Shown here: piece by piece, positions 1-7,144 of the stretch | How positions within the stretch are numbered: position 1 is the stretch's first letter | How the letters are laid out: the number at the start of each line of letters is the position of its first letter | The notes under the pieces: generated by a model | What the model was told of the DNA's origin: nothing | Database searches by the model: none | The model's input: only the letters and a program-made list of their open reading frames with translations | Position numbers and translations under genes: made by a program | Assembly: GCA_001657395.1 (NCBI GenBank) | Contig: LYSY01000003.1 | Location: 186,001-250,000 of the forward strand | Source: Rhodospirillales bacterium BBD 1991-14 | GTDB lineage: Bacteria > Pseudomonadota > Alphaproteobacteria > Kiloniellales > Kiloniellaceae | DNA length: 64,000 nucleotides | Direction of reading: 5' to 3'

Positions 1-319
1 GGTGGTCGCAGCGATGCAGCGCAAGGGGGCCGCCGACGACTTCCGCTCCAACCTGCACCGCGGCGGCGAGGCGACCCGCATCAAGATCACCGCCGAGGAG
101 CGCTCGACCGCCGTGCGCGCCGCCAAGGCCATGGGCCTGAATGTCTGCGGCGTCGACATGCTGCGCTCCAACCACGGCGCGGTGGTGATGGAAGTCAACT
201 CCTCGCCCGGGCTGGAGGGCGTCGAAAAAGCCACGGGGGTCGACGTGGCCGACCTGATGGTCCAGTTCCTGGAAAAGAACGCCCGGCCCGGCAAGACCAA
301 GACCAAGGGCCGGGGCTAG
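1..319 (+). CDS. rimK: RimK-type ATP-grasp ligase, 3' end (5' truncated by window)
   Basis: This is the C-terminal 105 residues of an ATP-grasp ligase of the RimK family, which adds glutamate to the C-terminus of ribosomal protein S6. Visible are the late ATP-grasp elements: an [10 protein letters not shown] stretch (glycine-rich loop), an [17 protein letters not shown] strand and the metal-binding [11 protein letters not shown] motif with its Asn and Glu. The reading frame is open from the first base, so the gene continues to the left. The C-terminus ends in a Lys-rich tail. It is followed after 4 bases by a desuccinylase-family gene, a pairing often seen next to rimK in proteobacteria. RimK itself is a confident call; the substrate is inferred from family. 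Confidence 0.9.
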   Translation, partial: VVAAMQRKGAADDFRSNLHRGGEATRIKITAEERSTAVRAAKAMGLNVCGVDMLRSNHGAVVMEVNSSPGLEGVEKATGVDVADLMVQFLEKNARPGKTKTKGRG

Positions 320-323
320 CCCC

Positions 324-1397
324 TTGGCCTCCAAAACCGTGACCTCCAAAACCACGGCCCGGCGGCAGGCCTTCAGGATCGGCGGGGTGTCCGTGGCGCC
401 TGGCGGACGGGAGACGATCGGCCTGCCGCTTTCGGTGCTGTCCAACCACACGCCGATGGCGCTGCCGGTCCACGTGGTCCACGGCGCGCGGCCGGGCCCG
501 ACCCTCTTCGTCTCCGCCGCGATCCACGGCGACGAGATCATCGGCGTGGAGGTCATCCGCCGGCTGCTGGCCCTGCCGGTGCTGGCCAAGCTGAGGGGTA
601 CGCTGCTGGCGATCCCCATCGTCAATGCCTTCGGGTTCATCAGCCACTCGCGCTACCTGCCGGACCGCCGCGACCTCAACCGCTCCTTCCCCGGCTCGGC
701 CAAAGGCTCGCTCGCCGGACAGCTCGCAGACCTCTTCCTGACCGAGATCGTCGCCCCGGCGGACCTGGGGATCGATATCCACTCCGCAACCATCCACCGC
801 GTGAACCTGCCGCAGATCCGCATATCGCCCCGGCAGAAGACCATGGAGGAGCTGGCCACGGTCTTCGGCCCGCCGGTGGTGTTGGAGGCGCCGCTGCGCG
901 ACGGTTCCCTGCGTCAGGCGGCCGCCGAGGTGGGCACCGACGTCATGCTGTTCGAGGCCGGCGAAGGCCTGCGCTTCGACGAGTTCGCCATCCGCGTCGG
1001 CGTGACCGGCATCCTCAGGGTCATGAAGCACCTGTCCATGCTGCCGGCTCGCAGCGTGCGCGACGCCAAGGTGCCGCCGATGATGTCGGAGTCGAGCTAC
1101 TGGCTGCGCGCGCCGGAGGGCGGGGTCCTGCGCAGCTTCAAGACCATCGGCGACAGTGTGGCCGAGGGCGACCTGATCGGCATCATCTCCGATCCCTTCG
1201 GCGAGATGGAAACCGAACTGCGGGCCCGCGATGCCGGCCTGCTGATCGGGCGGACCAACCTGCCGGTGGTCAACCGCGGCGACGGCCTGGCCCACATCGC
1301 CCGGCACCGCCGTGCCCGCAGCGTCGAGGCCGCGGTGGGGCGGATCGAGGCGGAGCTGCAGGAAGACCCCCTCTTCGACGAGGACGAGATCATCTGA
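324..1397 (+). CDS. Succinylglutamate desuccinylase/aspartoacylase family zinc hydrolase
   Basis: A 357-residue member of the AstE/AspA (M14-like) zinc hydrolase family. The zinc-site signature AAIHGDEIIGVE lies near residues 69-80 and a DIHSAT motif supplies the later His. The C-terminal third is the beta-rich cap typical of these proteins. It sits 4 bp behind rimK, so the two are probably one transcript, and it may remodel a RimK-type amino-acyl product; that role is inference. The start is uncertain: TTG at 324 has no clear ribosome site, and GTG at 339 is in frame. The true substrate cannot be read from sequence. Confidence 0.85.
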   Translation: MASKTVTSKTTARRQAFRIGGVSVAPGGRETIGLPLSVLSNHTPMALPVHVVHGARPGPTLFVSAAIHGDEIIGVEVIRRLLALPVLAKLRGTLLAIPIVNAFGFISHSRYLPDRRDLNRSFPGSAKGSLAGQLADLFLTEIVAPADLGIDIHSATIHRVNLPQIRISPRQKTMEELATVFGPPVVLEAPLRDGSLRQAAAEVGTDVMLFEAGEGLRFDEFAIRVGVTGILRVMKHLSMLPARSVRDAKVPPMMSESSYWLRAPEGGVLRSFKTIGDSVAEGDLIGIISDPFGEMETELRARDAGLLIGRTNLPVVNRGDGLAHIARHRRARSVEAAVGRIEAELQEDPLFDEDEII

Positions 1398-1464
1398 ACA
1401 CTCCTGGCAAAGGCCGAAGGCGCCTTGCCCTCGGCCGCCTGCCGGGCCACGATGGCGGGAAGTC

Positions 1465-2400
1465 ATGCCTTATCGATTGCCGCCCCTGAAGAGCCTGCGC
1501 CTGTTCGAGGCAGCCGGCCGGCACCTGAGCTTCAAGCAGGCGGCCGAGGAGCTGGCCGTTACGCCGAGCGCCGTCAGCCATGGCATCAAGGTCCTGGAGG
1601 ACTGGCTGGGCGTCCCCCTCTTCGACCGCACGCAGAGGACGCTGGTCCTGACGGACGCCGGCAGAGCATACCTGCCCCAGGTGCAGGACGCCCTCGACCT
1701 CTTGGTCGCCGCGAGCGATGCCGTCCAGCGGCAACAGCACGGCGACGGCGCCGCGCTGTCCATCAGCGTCGCGCCCTCCTTCGGCGCCCGCTGGCTGGCG
1801 CATCACCTGCCGGACTTCCAGGCGCGCCATCCCGGAATCGCCGTCACCCTGGACAGCACCCAGCGCCCGATCGCCTTTCCGCGCGACGGCATCGACCTGG
1901 CCATCCGCATGGGCCGGGGCGACTGGCCGGAGCTTGACGCGACCTGTCTCGCGGTGGAGGAGTTGGTTCCCGTCTGTTCTCCCGCGCTCGCCCGGACCAT
2001 CCAAACGGCGGATGACCTTCGGGGCCGGGCCTTGCTGCAGGTGAGCAGCGTCGCGGAGGACTGGGCGGCCTGGGCCGCGCTCGCCGGGATCGGCGAGGAC
2101 GCGCTCGACCTGGAAACGGGTCCGCGCTTCGACAACATCGGCATGGCCCTGGACGCCGCGGCGGAGGGTATGGGCCTGGCCATCGGCCGCCGGCCCTTGA
2201 TCGACGGAGACCTGGCCGCCGGACGCCTGGTGGCCGTCCTGGGGCCGCCGCGGCCGGCGCGCACGGCTTACTGGCTTCTGGCCGCCCCCGGTACCATGGC
2301 CCGGCCGGCGCTCAGCACCTTCCGCACCTGGATCTGCGGCGCGCTCGGCGCCCAGTTCGGCACCCAGATCGACGCCGCAGCGACTCAGGAGCCGGTATAG
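1465..2400 (+). CDS. LysR-family transcriptional regulator (GcvA-like)
   Basis: A 311-residue LysR-type regulator. The N-terminus has the helix-turn-helix (FKQAAEELAVTPSAVSHGIKVLE) opening with PPLKSLRLFEAAGRHLSF, a wording characteristic of the GcvA-like subgroup, followed by a periplasmic-binding-like effector domain. The ATG at 1465 is preferred because GGCGGGA precedes it by 4 bases and the protein then begins exactly where family members begin; an upstream in-frame extension lacks similarity. It converges with the enoyl-CoA hydratase gene, and the two 3' ends overlap by 16 bp. Its target is not evident; GcvA-like proteins often regulate amino acid or beta-lactamase genes. Confidence 0.9.
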   Translation: MPYRLPPLKSLRLFEAAGRHLSFKQAAEELAVTPSAVSHGIKVLEDWLGVPLFDRTQRTLVLTDAGRAYLPQVQDALDLLVAASDAVQRQQHGDGAALSISVAPSFGARWLAHHLPDFQARHPGIAVTLDSTQRPIAFPRDGIDLAIRMGRGDWPELDATCLAVEELVPVCSPALARTIQTADDLRGRALLQVSSVAEDWAAWAALAGIGEDALDLETGPRFDNIGMALDAAAEGMGLAIGRRPLIDGDLAAGRLVAVLGPPRPARTAYWLLAAPGTMARPALSTFRTWICGALGAQFGTQIDAAATQEPV

Positions 2401-3194
2401 GCGGCCGGACGCCGCTCGACCCAGGCACTCAGTCCTTCGGAGAGGTCATGGCTCGGCAGCAGGCGGGCGAACTGCTCGCTTTCCGCCAGCAGACCTTCGG
2501 CAATGCCCATGTTGAGACCGCGGGTGACCGCCGTGATGATACTGGCGGTGGCCAGCGGCGAATAGGCCAGGACGCGCCGCGCCAGTGCCTGCGCCGCCGG
2601 CAGAGCCTCCCCGGCCGGAACGACGCTGTTCACCAGGCCCAGCTCCGCAGCGCGCTCCGCTGAGAAACTGTCGCCGGTCAGCAGCAGTTCGAGCGCGCGC
2701 TTGCGCCCGGCCAGACGCGGCAGACGCTGTGTGCCGCCAAAGGTGGGTGGCATCCCCAGCCTGATCTCCGGCTTGGCAAAGCGCGCGGTCTCGCTGGCAA
2801 CGGCCAGATGAACGGCCTCGGTGATCTCGCAGCCGCCGCCGTAGGCCAGTCCGTTCACTGCGGCGATCACGGGTTTGGTATAGGCCTCCAGGCGCGCCGT
2901 CATGGTCTGGCCGCGGCGCACGAAGTCCCGCAGCGCCGCCGCACCATCCCGCCGCACGGTCTCGGAGAACTCGTGGATATCCGCACCGGCGCAAAAGGCG
3001 CGGTCGCCGGCGCCAGTCAGAACCACTGCGCCGACCGCAGGGTCGGTCTCCATCCGGTCGAGCAGCCGCAGCAGCGCATCGGCCATGGCATAGCTGATAG
3101 CGTTGAGTTTACGCGGACGGTTGAGGTGGACGGTCGCGACGCCGTCGTGAATTTCGCAAAGCAGGGGTTCGGCGGAAGTCAGGGTGTTGGGCAT
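2385..3194 (-). CDS. Enoyl-CoA hydratase/isomerase family protein
   Basis: A 269-residue crotonase-fold protein. The oxyanion-hole segments AFCAGADI and YGGGCEI are present, and both catalytic acids of true hydratases are visible: Glu in GGGCEI and Glu in FAKPEIRLG. It probably hydrates an enoyl-CoA in fatty or branched acid breakdown, but the exact acyl substrate is unknown. The ATG at 3194 is preceded by AAGGAG at 8 bases, so the much longer upstream open frame is not used. It diverges from the Crp/Fnr regulator gene and may share the 220-bp control region with it. No other beta-oxidation gene lies beside it. Confidence 0.88.
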   Translation of the reverse strand: MPNTLTSAEPLLCEIHDGVATVHLNRPRKLNAISYAMADALLRLLDRMETDPAVGAVVLTGAGDRAFCAGADIHEFSETVRRDGAAALRDFVRRGQTMTARLEAYTKPVIAAVNGLAYGGGCEITEAVHLAVASETARFAKPEIRLGMPPTFGGTQRLPRLAGRKRALELLLTGDSFSAERAAELGLVNSVVPAGEALPAAQALARRVLAYSPLATASIITAVTRGLNMGIAEGLLAESEQFARLLPSHDLSEGLSAWVERRPAAYTGS

Positions 3195-3272
3195 CGCTGG
3201 GCTCCTTGAGGCAATGGCGTCCCAGTCTTGGCCGCAAAGGCCTGTAGCCGCAAACGAGTAAGGCACACCTGC

Positions 3273-3291
3273 GGATGAAGGAAATTCATCC
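3273..3291. promoter_or_regulatory. Perfect 7-bp inverted repeat, candidate operator
   Basis: GGATGAA and TTCATCC flank a 5-base spacer (GGAAA) in the divergent region between the enoyl-CoA hydratase and Crp/Fnr genes. The centre lies about 88 bp from the hydratase start and 136 bp from the regulator start. Its shape fits a dimeric repressor site. It does not resemble the GTGA/TCAC half-sites expected for the neighbouring Crp/Fnr protein. Binding partner unknown. Confidence 0.4.
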
Positions 3292-3347
3292 CTTCCTGGC
3301 GCCGCTCTCCGGACACCACGCTCCGTGGCAGACCGGATGCGGCACCG

Positions 3348-3377
3348 TTGGACGCCGACCGGTCCCGCAGGTATGGT
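3348..3377 (+). promoter_or_regulatory. Predicted sigma-70-type promoter of the Crp/Fnr gene
   Basis: TTGGAC at 3348-3353 and TATGGT at 3372-3377 are separated by 18 bases and would start transcription about 35 bases before the ATG at 3418. This is the best match in the intergenic region, judged by eye. Confidence 0.4.
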
Positions 3378-3417
3378 CACGGCATAACCGAGGACAAGCC
3401 CAGGGACGACTCCCCCG

Positions 3418-4080
3418 ATGCCAGGCGACTGGATTCCACAGTTCCCGGAGTTGGCAACGCTGCCGCCGGCCGAACAGCAGATGCTCGCCCAGAGCGCACA
3501 GGCGATCAGCCTGCCGGCACAGACGACCATTTTCGCGCCGGGACAGCCGGCGCAGAGCTTCATGCTGGTTCTGGACGGGACCGTGCGCGTGCAGCAGGTC
3601 TCGGCCGGCGGCAGGGAGATCGTTCTCTACCGCATCAGCGGCGGTGAAAGCTGCATCATGACGACCGCCTGTCTGCTCTCCGAGGACACCTACAACGCCG
3701 AGGGCATCACCGAAACGCCGGTGGAGGCCGTCGCCCTGCCGCGGGCGGCCTTCGACGACATGATGGCCCGCTCGGCGCAGTTCCGCCGCTTCGTCTTTTC
3801 CGACTACTCCAGCCGTATCACCGACCTGCTGCAGGTGGTCGAGGAGGTCGCTTTCGAGCGGATCGACAAGCGTCTCGCACAGAAGCTGCTGGAACGAGCC
3901 GACAGCAACGGCACCCTCACGGCAACCCATCAGGATCTGGCCGTTGAGCTCGGCACCGCCCGCGAAGTCGTCAGCCGCCATCTGAAGGAGTTCCAGCGCC
4001 GCGGGTGGCTGACCCTGACCCGCGGTCAGGTCGGTCTCAGCGACCGGGCGGCCCTAGCCCGGCTGACCGAGACCGAGTAA
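3418..4080 (+). CDS. Crp/Fnr-family regulator with two cysteines, next to a sulfide operon
   Basis: A 220-residue Crp/Fnr protein: cyclic-nucleotide-binding beta-roll (about 15-125), dimer helix (130-160) and winged helix (about 150-215). The recognition helix reads TAREVVSRHLKEF, with Arg182, Glu183, Ser186 and Arg187. Arg-Glu at this place is what CRP uses to read GTGA half-sites. It lacks the N-terminal Fe-S cysteines of FNR and contains only two cysteines, Cys79 and Cys85, in GGESCIMTTACLL. It is encoded directly upstream of a persulfide oxidation operon, so a thiol-based sulfide or persulfide sensor is plausible, by analogy with SqrR, BigR and FisR. That role is inference; haem or cyclic-nucleotide sensing cannot be excluded. 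Confidence 0.9.
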   Translation: MPGDWIPQFPELATLPPAEQQMLAQSAQAISLPAQTTIFAPGQPAQSFMLVLDGTVRVQQVSAGGREIVLYRISGGESCIMTTACLLSEDTYNAEGITETPVEAVALPRAAFDDMMARSAQFRRFVFSDYSSRITDLLQVVEEVAFERIDKRLAQKLLERADSNGTLTATHQDLAVELGTAREVVSRHLKEFQRRGWLTLTRGQVGLSDRAALARLTETE

Positions 4081-4156
4081 GCGGCCCCCAGAAGCCTTGA
4101 TCCGGTGTTGATCTGGCACAATGCCGCGTCTGCTCCTGCGTGGCCAAATCCCCTGC

Positions 4157-4197
4157 GTGACTAAATCACAGACCTGCCGCGCCTGATGCCCTAGCGT
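4157..4197 (+). promoter_or_regulatory. Candidate Crp-type operator and promoter of the sulfide operon
   Basis: GTGA at 4157-4160 and TCAC at 4166-4169 flank 5 bases (CTAAA). The centre is at 4163, and a weak -10-like element, TAGCGT, lies at 4192-4197, giving a predicted start near 4204, about 41.5 bp from the centre. That is the spacing of class II activation by Crp/Fnr proteins. The half-sites agree with the Arg/Glu recognition helix of the regulator encoded just upstream. The 5-base spacer is one shorter than the E. coli CRP site. Two TTGAT direct repeats 11 bp apart (4097 and 4108) lie further upstream. Confidence 0.42.
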
Positions 4198-4240
4198 CCC
4201 GTGCCATCGCCATCTGGCCCTTGCACGAAGGAGCGAAGCT

Positions 4241-4441
4241 GTGACCCGAAACGTTGGAACTCTCGACCGCATTCTGCGCGCCGGCATCGGCATCGTCCTG
4301 CTGGCGCTGGTCTTCATCGGCCCGCAGACACTCTGGGGCCTCATCGGCCTGGTTCCGCTCGCCACCGCCTTCGTCGGCTTCTGCCCGGCCTACCGCCTGC
4401 TCGGCCTCTGCACGCTGGCGAGAGACCAGCGCAAGGCCTGA
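4241..4441 (+). CDS. DUF2892 small membrane protein (YgaP transmembrane-like)
   Basis: A 66-residue protein starting MTRNVGTLDRILRAGIGI, the DUF2892 signature, with two hydrophobic helices (about 13-30 and 32-50) and a C-terminal FCPAYRLLGLCTL segment with two cysteines. The same domain forms the membrane anchor of the rhodanese YgaP. GTG start at 4241 is supported by AAGGAG 8 bases before it. First gene of the apparent sulfide operon; it may anchor or channel sulfur carriers at the inner membrane, which is inference. Confidence 0.85.
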   Translation: MTRNVGTLDRILRAGIGIVLLALVFIGPQTLWGLIGLVPLATAFVGFCPAYRLLGLCTLARDQRKA

Positions 4442-4498
4442 GTTCCGGAAGCCTGAGGTCGGGGGCCGGCCCGCACAACAACAACCCGAGGAAATGCC

Positions 4499-5359
4499 AT
4501 GCACCCGGAAGTGAAGACCTTTTTCGATGAAGCCACCTACACGGCGACACACGTGGTCTGGGACCCGGACACCCGGGAGGCCGCCATCATCGATTCGGTG
4601 AAGGACTACGACCCCAAGTCAGGGCGCACCGGGACCGCCTGCGCCGACGCAGTCATCGCCTTCGTCAAGGAGCGCGGGCTGACCGTCGTCTGGATCCTGG
4701 AAACCCATGTCCATGCGGACCACCTGACCGCGGCGCCCTATCTGAAGGAAGAACTGGGCGGCAAGGTCGCCATCGGCGCCCGCATCGACCAGGTCCAACA
4801 GGTCTTCAAGAAGCTCTTCAATACGGAGGAAGGCTTCACCGCGGACGGCCGCCAGTTCGACCGCCTGCTGGAAGACGGTGACAGCCTTTCGGTCGGCAAG
4901 CTGGAGGCCAGGGTCATCCACACGCCCGGCCACACCCCGGCCTGTGTGACCTATGTGATCGGCGATGCCGCCTTTGTCGGCGATACGCTGTTCATGCCCG
5001 ACTTCGGCACGGCGCGCTGCGACTTTCCGGGCGGCGATGCGCGCACCCTCTTCCGCTCGATCCGCAAGATTTTGGCCCTGCCGCCGGAAACCCGCCTTTT
5101 CATGTGCCACGACTACGCCCCCAACGGCCGCGGCTACCGCTGGGAGACCACCGTGGGCGCGGAGCGGGCGGAGAACGTCCATGTCCGCGACGGCGTTTCC
5201 GAGGACGACTTCGTGGAGATGCGCAGCGCCCGCGACAAGGAACTCGATATGCCGGTCCTGATCCTGCCCTCGGTGCAGGTGAACATGCGCGCCGGCGACA
5301 TGCCGCCGGCCGAGGACAACGGCCTGCGCTATCTCAAGATACCCATCGACGCGCTTTAG
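4499..5359 (+). CDS. Persulfide-dioxygenase-like metallo-beta-lactamase-fold protein (Blh/ETHE1-like)
   Basis: A 286-residue metallo-beta-lactamase-fold enzyme. Metal ligands are visible in the HVHADH motif (His70, His72, Asp74, His75), the HTPGH motif, GDTLFMPDFGTARCDFPGGD and a late MCHDY. This set matches the ETHE1/Blh persulfide dioxygenase branch, which oxidises glutathione persulfide to sulfite with non-haem iron, rather than glyoxalase II. The ATG at 4499 follows GAGGAA. It lies between the DUF2892 gene and an SQR-like fusion, the arrangement known from BigR-controlled sulfide operons of plant-associated alphaproteobacteria. Cytoplasmic; no signal peptide. Function confident at family level. 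Confidence 0.9.
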   Translation: MHPEVKTFFDEATYTATHVVWDPDTREAAIIDSVKDYDPKSGRTGTACADAVIAFVKERGLTVVWILETHVHADHLTAAPYLKEELGGKVAIGARIDQVQQVFKKLFNTEEGFTADGRQFDRLLEDGDSLSVGKLEARVIHTPGHTPACVTYVIGDAAFVGDTLFMPDFGTARCDFPGGDARTLFRSIRKILALPPETRLFMCHDYAPNGRGYRWETTVGAERAENVHVRDGVSEDDFVEMRSARDKELDMPVLILPSVQVNMRAGDMPPAEDNGLRYLKIPIDAL

Positions 5360-5424
5360 GCAGCGCCGGCCGCTTATAGAAAGACGGCCCCGCACAAGAG
5401 GGCCGCACAGCAGAGGAAAGCCCC

Positions 5425-7107
5425 ATGGAACTGAAGACAGTCGACAAGAGCTTTGCCGTCTCGCCGCAAATCGAAGCCGATGACGTCGCCGAGATCGCAA
5501 AGGCCGGCTACAAGACCATCATCTGCAACCGCCCGGACGGCGAAGGCAACGACCAACCGCTGTTTCACGAAATCGAAGAAGCGGCGCGGGCCCACGGTCT
5601 CGAAGCGCACTACCTGCCGGTCGAGAGCGGCAAGGTCAGCGATGCGGATGCGGAAGCCTTCGGCGACAGGCTGGAGGCCGTGCCCAAACCGGTCTTCGCC
5701 TACTGCCGCAGCGGCACCCGCTCGGTCACGCTGTGGTCGCTGAGCCACGCGGCCAGGATGCCGCTGGCCGATATCCTGGCCGCCGCCAAGGGCGCCGGCT
5801 ATGACATGTCGGGCGTGGTCCGGCGCATCGCCAACGCCGGAAAAACACCGCAGGAAGCCATCGACGGCAGGTTCGAGGTCGTGGTGGTCGGCGCCGGTTC
5901 CGCCGGCATCGCCGTCGCCTCCTCCCTCCTCGCCCGCGCGCCGGAACTCAACATCGCGGTCATCGACCCCGCGGATATCCACTACTACCAGCCGGGCTGG
6001 ACGCTGGTCGGCGGCGGCGTCTTCGAGGCGGACGAGACCGTACGCACCCTCTCCTCGGTGCTGCCGAAGAACGTGCACTGGATCAAGGCGGCGGTCGCGG
6101 CCTTCGAACCGGAGCGCAACGTGGTGCTGCTGGAAGGCTGCCGCGCCATCGAGTACGGCCGGCTGATCGTCTGCCCGGGCCTGAAGCTGGACTGGCACAA
6201 GGTGGAGGGACTGGTCGACACCCTGGGCCAGAACGGCGTCACCTCCAACTACCGCTTCGATCTGGCGCCCTATACCTGGGAGCTGGTGCGCAATCTGAAA
6301 GCCGGCACCGCGCTGTTCACGCAACCGCCCATGCCGATCAAGTGCGCCGGCGCGCCGCAGAAAGCCCTCTATCTCTCCGCCGACCACTGGCTGCGCAGCG
6401 ACGTGCTCGATCACATCGACATCGCTTTCTACAACGCCGGACCGGTGCTCTTCGGCGTCAAGGACTACGTGCCTGCCCTGATGGACTACGTCGAGAAGTA
6501 TCGCGCAGAATTGAAGTTCACCCACAATCTCGTGGCCGTCGACGGCCCGGCCAGGCAGGCCTGGTTCGATGCGACGGACAGCGACGGCAAGGTCACGCGC
6601 GTCGAACGCCGCTTCGACATGCTGCACGTCTGCCCGCCGCAATGCGCCCCCGACTTCATCCGCGTCAGCCCCCTGGCGGACCAGGCCGGCTGGGTCGATG
6701 TCGACCAGAACACCCTGCGCCACAAGCAGTTCGACAACATCTGGAGCCTGGGCGACGTGATGAACGCGCCCAACGCCAAGACCGCTGCGGCGGCCCGCAA
6801 GCAGGCCCCGGTGGTGGCGCAGAACGTGCTCTCGGACATGGGGCGCAACGTCTCCGTCGGCCACTACGATGGCTACGGCTCCTGCCCGCTAACGGTGGAG
6901 CGCGGCAAGATCGTGCTGGCGGAGTTCGGCTACGGCGGCAAGCTGCTGCCCAGCTTCCCGCGCTGGCTGATCGACGGCAAGCGGCCAAGCCGCCTCGCCT
7001 GGCTGCTGAAGGAGAAGATCCTGCCGCCGGTCTACTGGCAGGCCATGCTGAAAGGCAAGGAGTGGTTGGCCAAACCGGAGGCCACCAAGCCGGAGATGGT
7101 GAACTGA
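5425..7107 (+). CDS. DUF442 sulfurtransferase/SQR-like flavoprotein fusion
   Basis: A 560-residue fusion. Residues 1-110 are a DUF442 (TIGR01244) sulfurtransferase or phosphatase-like domain with Cys94 in the active loop AYCRSGTRS. Residues 148-550 resemble type II sulfide:quinone oxidoreductase: dinucleotide fold VVVVGAGSAGIA, HYYQPGWTLVGGG, Cys307 in IKCAGAPQKA and a late NAPNAKTAAAARKQ. Human SQOR keeps redox Cys201 in the same CAGAPQK motif, but its second redox cysteine (Cys379 in GDC) is Val445 here (SLGDVMN). A CPPQC pair (Cys403, Cys407) lies before it. The protein probably oxidises sulfide and hands sulfane sulfur on to its fused transferase or to the adjacent dioxygenase, but the missing cysteine makes classic SQR chemistry uncertain. 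Confidence 0.88.
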   Translation: MELKTVDKSFAVSPQIEADDVAEIAKAGYKTIICNRPDGEGNDQPLFHEIEEAARAHGLEAHYLPVESGKVSDADAEAFGDRLEAVPKPVFAYCRSGTRSVTLWSLSHAARMPLADILAAAKGAGYDMSGVVRRIANAGKTPQEAIDGRFEVVVVGAGSAGIAVASSLLARAPELNIAVIDPADIHYYQPGWTLVGGGVFEADETVRTLSSVLPKNVHWIKAAVAAFEPERNVVLLEGCRAIEYGRLIVCPGLKLDWHKVEGLVDTLGQNGVTSNYRFDLAPYTWELVRNLKAGTALFTQPPMPIKCAGAPQKALYLSADHWLRSDVLDHIDIAFYNAGPVLFGVKDYVPALMDYVEKYRAELKFTHNLVAVDGPARQAWFDATDSDGKVTRVERRFDMLHVCPPQCAPDFIRVSPLADQAGWVDVDQNTLRHKQFDNIWSLGDVMNAPNAKTAAAARKQAPVVAQNVLSDMGRNVSVGHYDGYGSCPLTVERGKIVLAEFGYGGKLLPSFPRWLIDGKRPSRLAWLLKEKILPPVYWQAMLKGKEWLAKPEATKPEMVN

Positions 7108-7144
7108 GCACGAAGGTTCTGGCCCGGCGGCAGGGAGCAGCAGG

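Noticed and set aside
195-1466. Long minus-strand open frame (423 codons)
   Set aside because: Shadow of the desuccinylase gene, Arg/Ala/Gly-rich low-complexity translation and no ribosome site.
4097-4113. TTGAT direct repeats as an Fnr box
   Set aside because: The two TTGAT copies point the same way with 11-bp period, so they are not the inverted Fnr site; kept only as a note.
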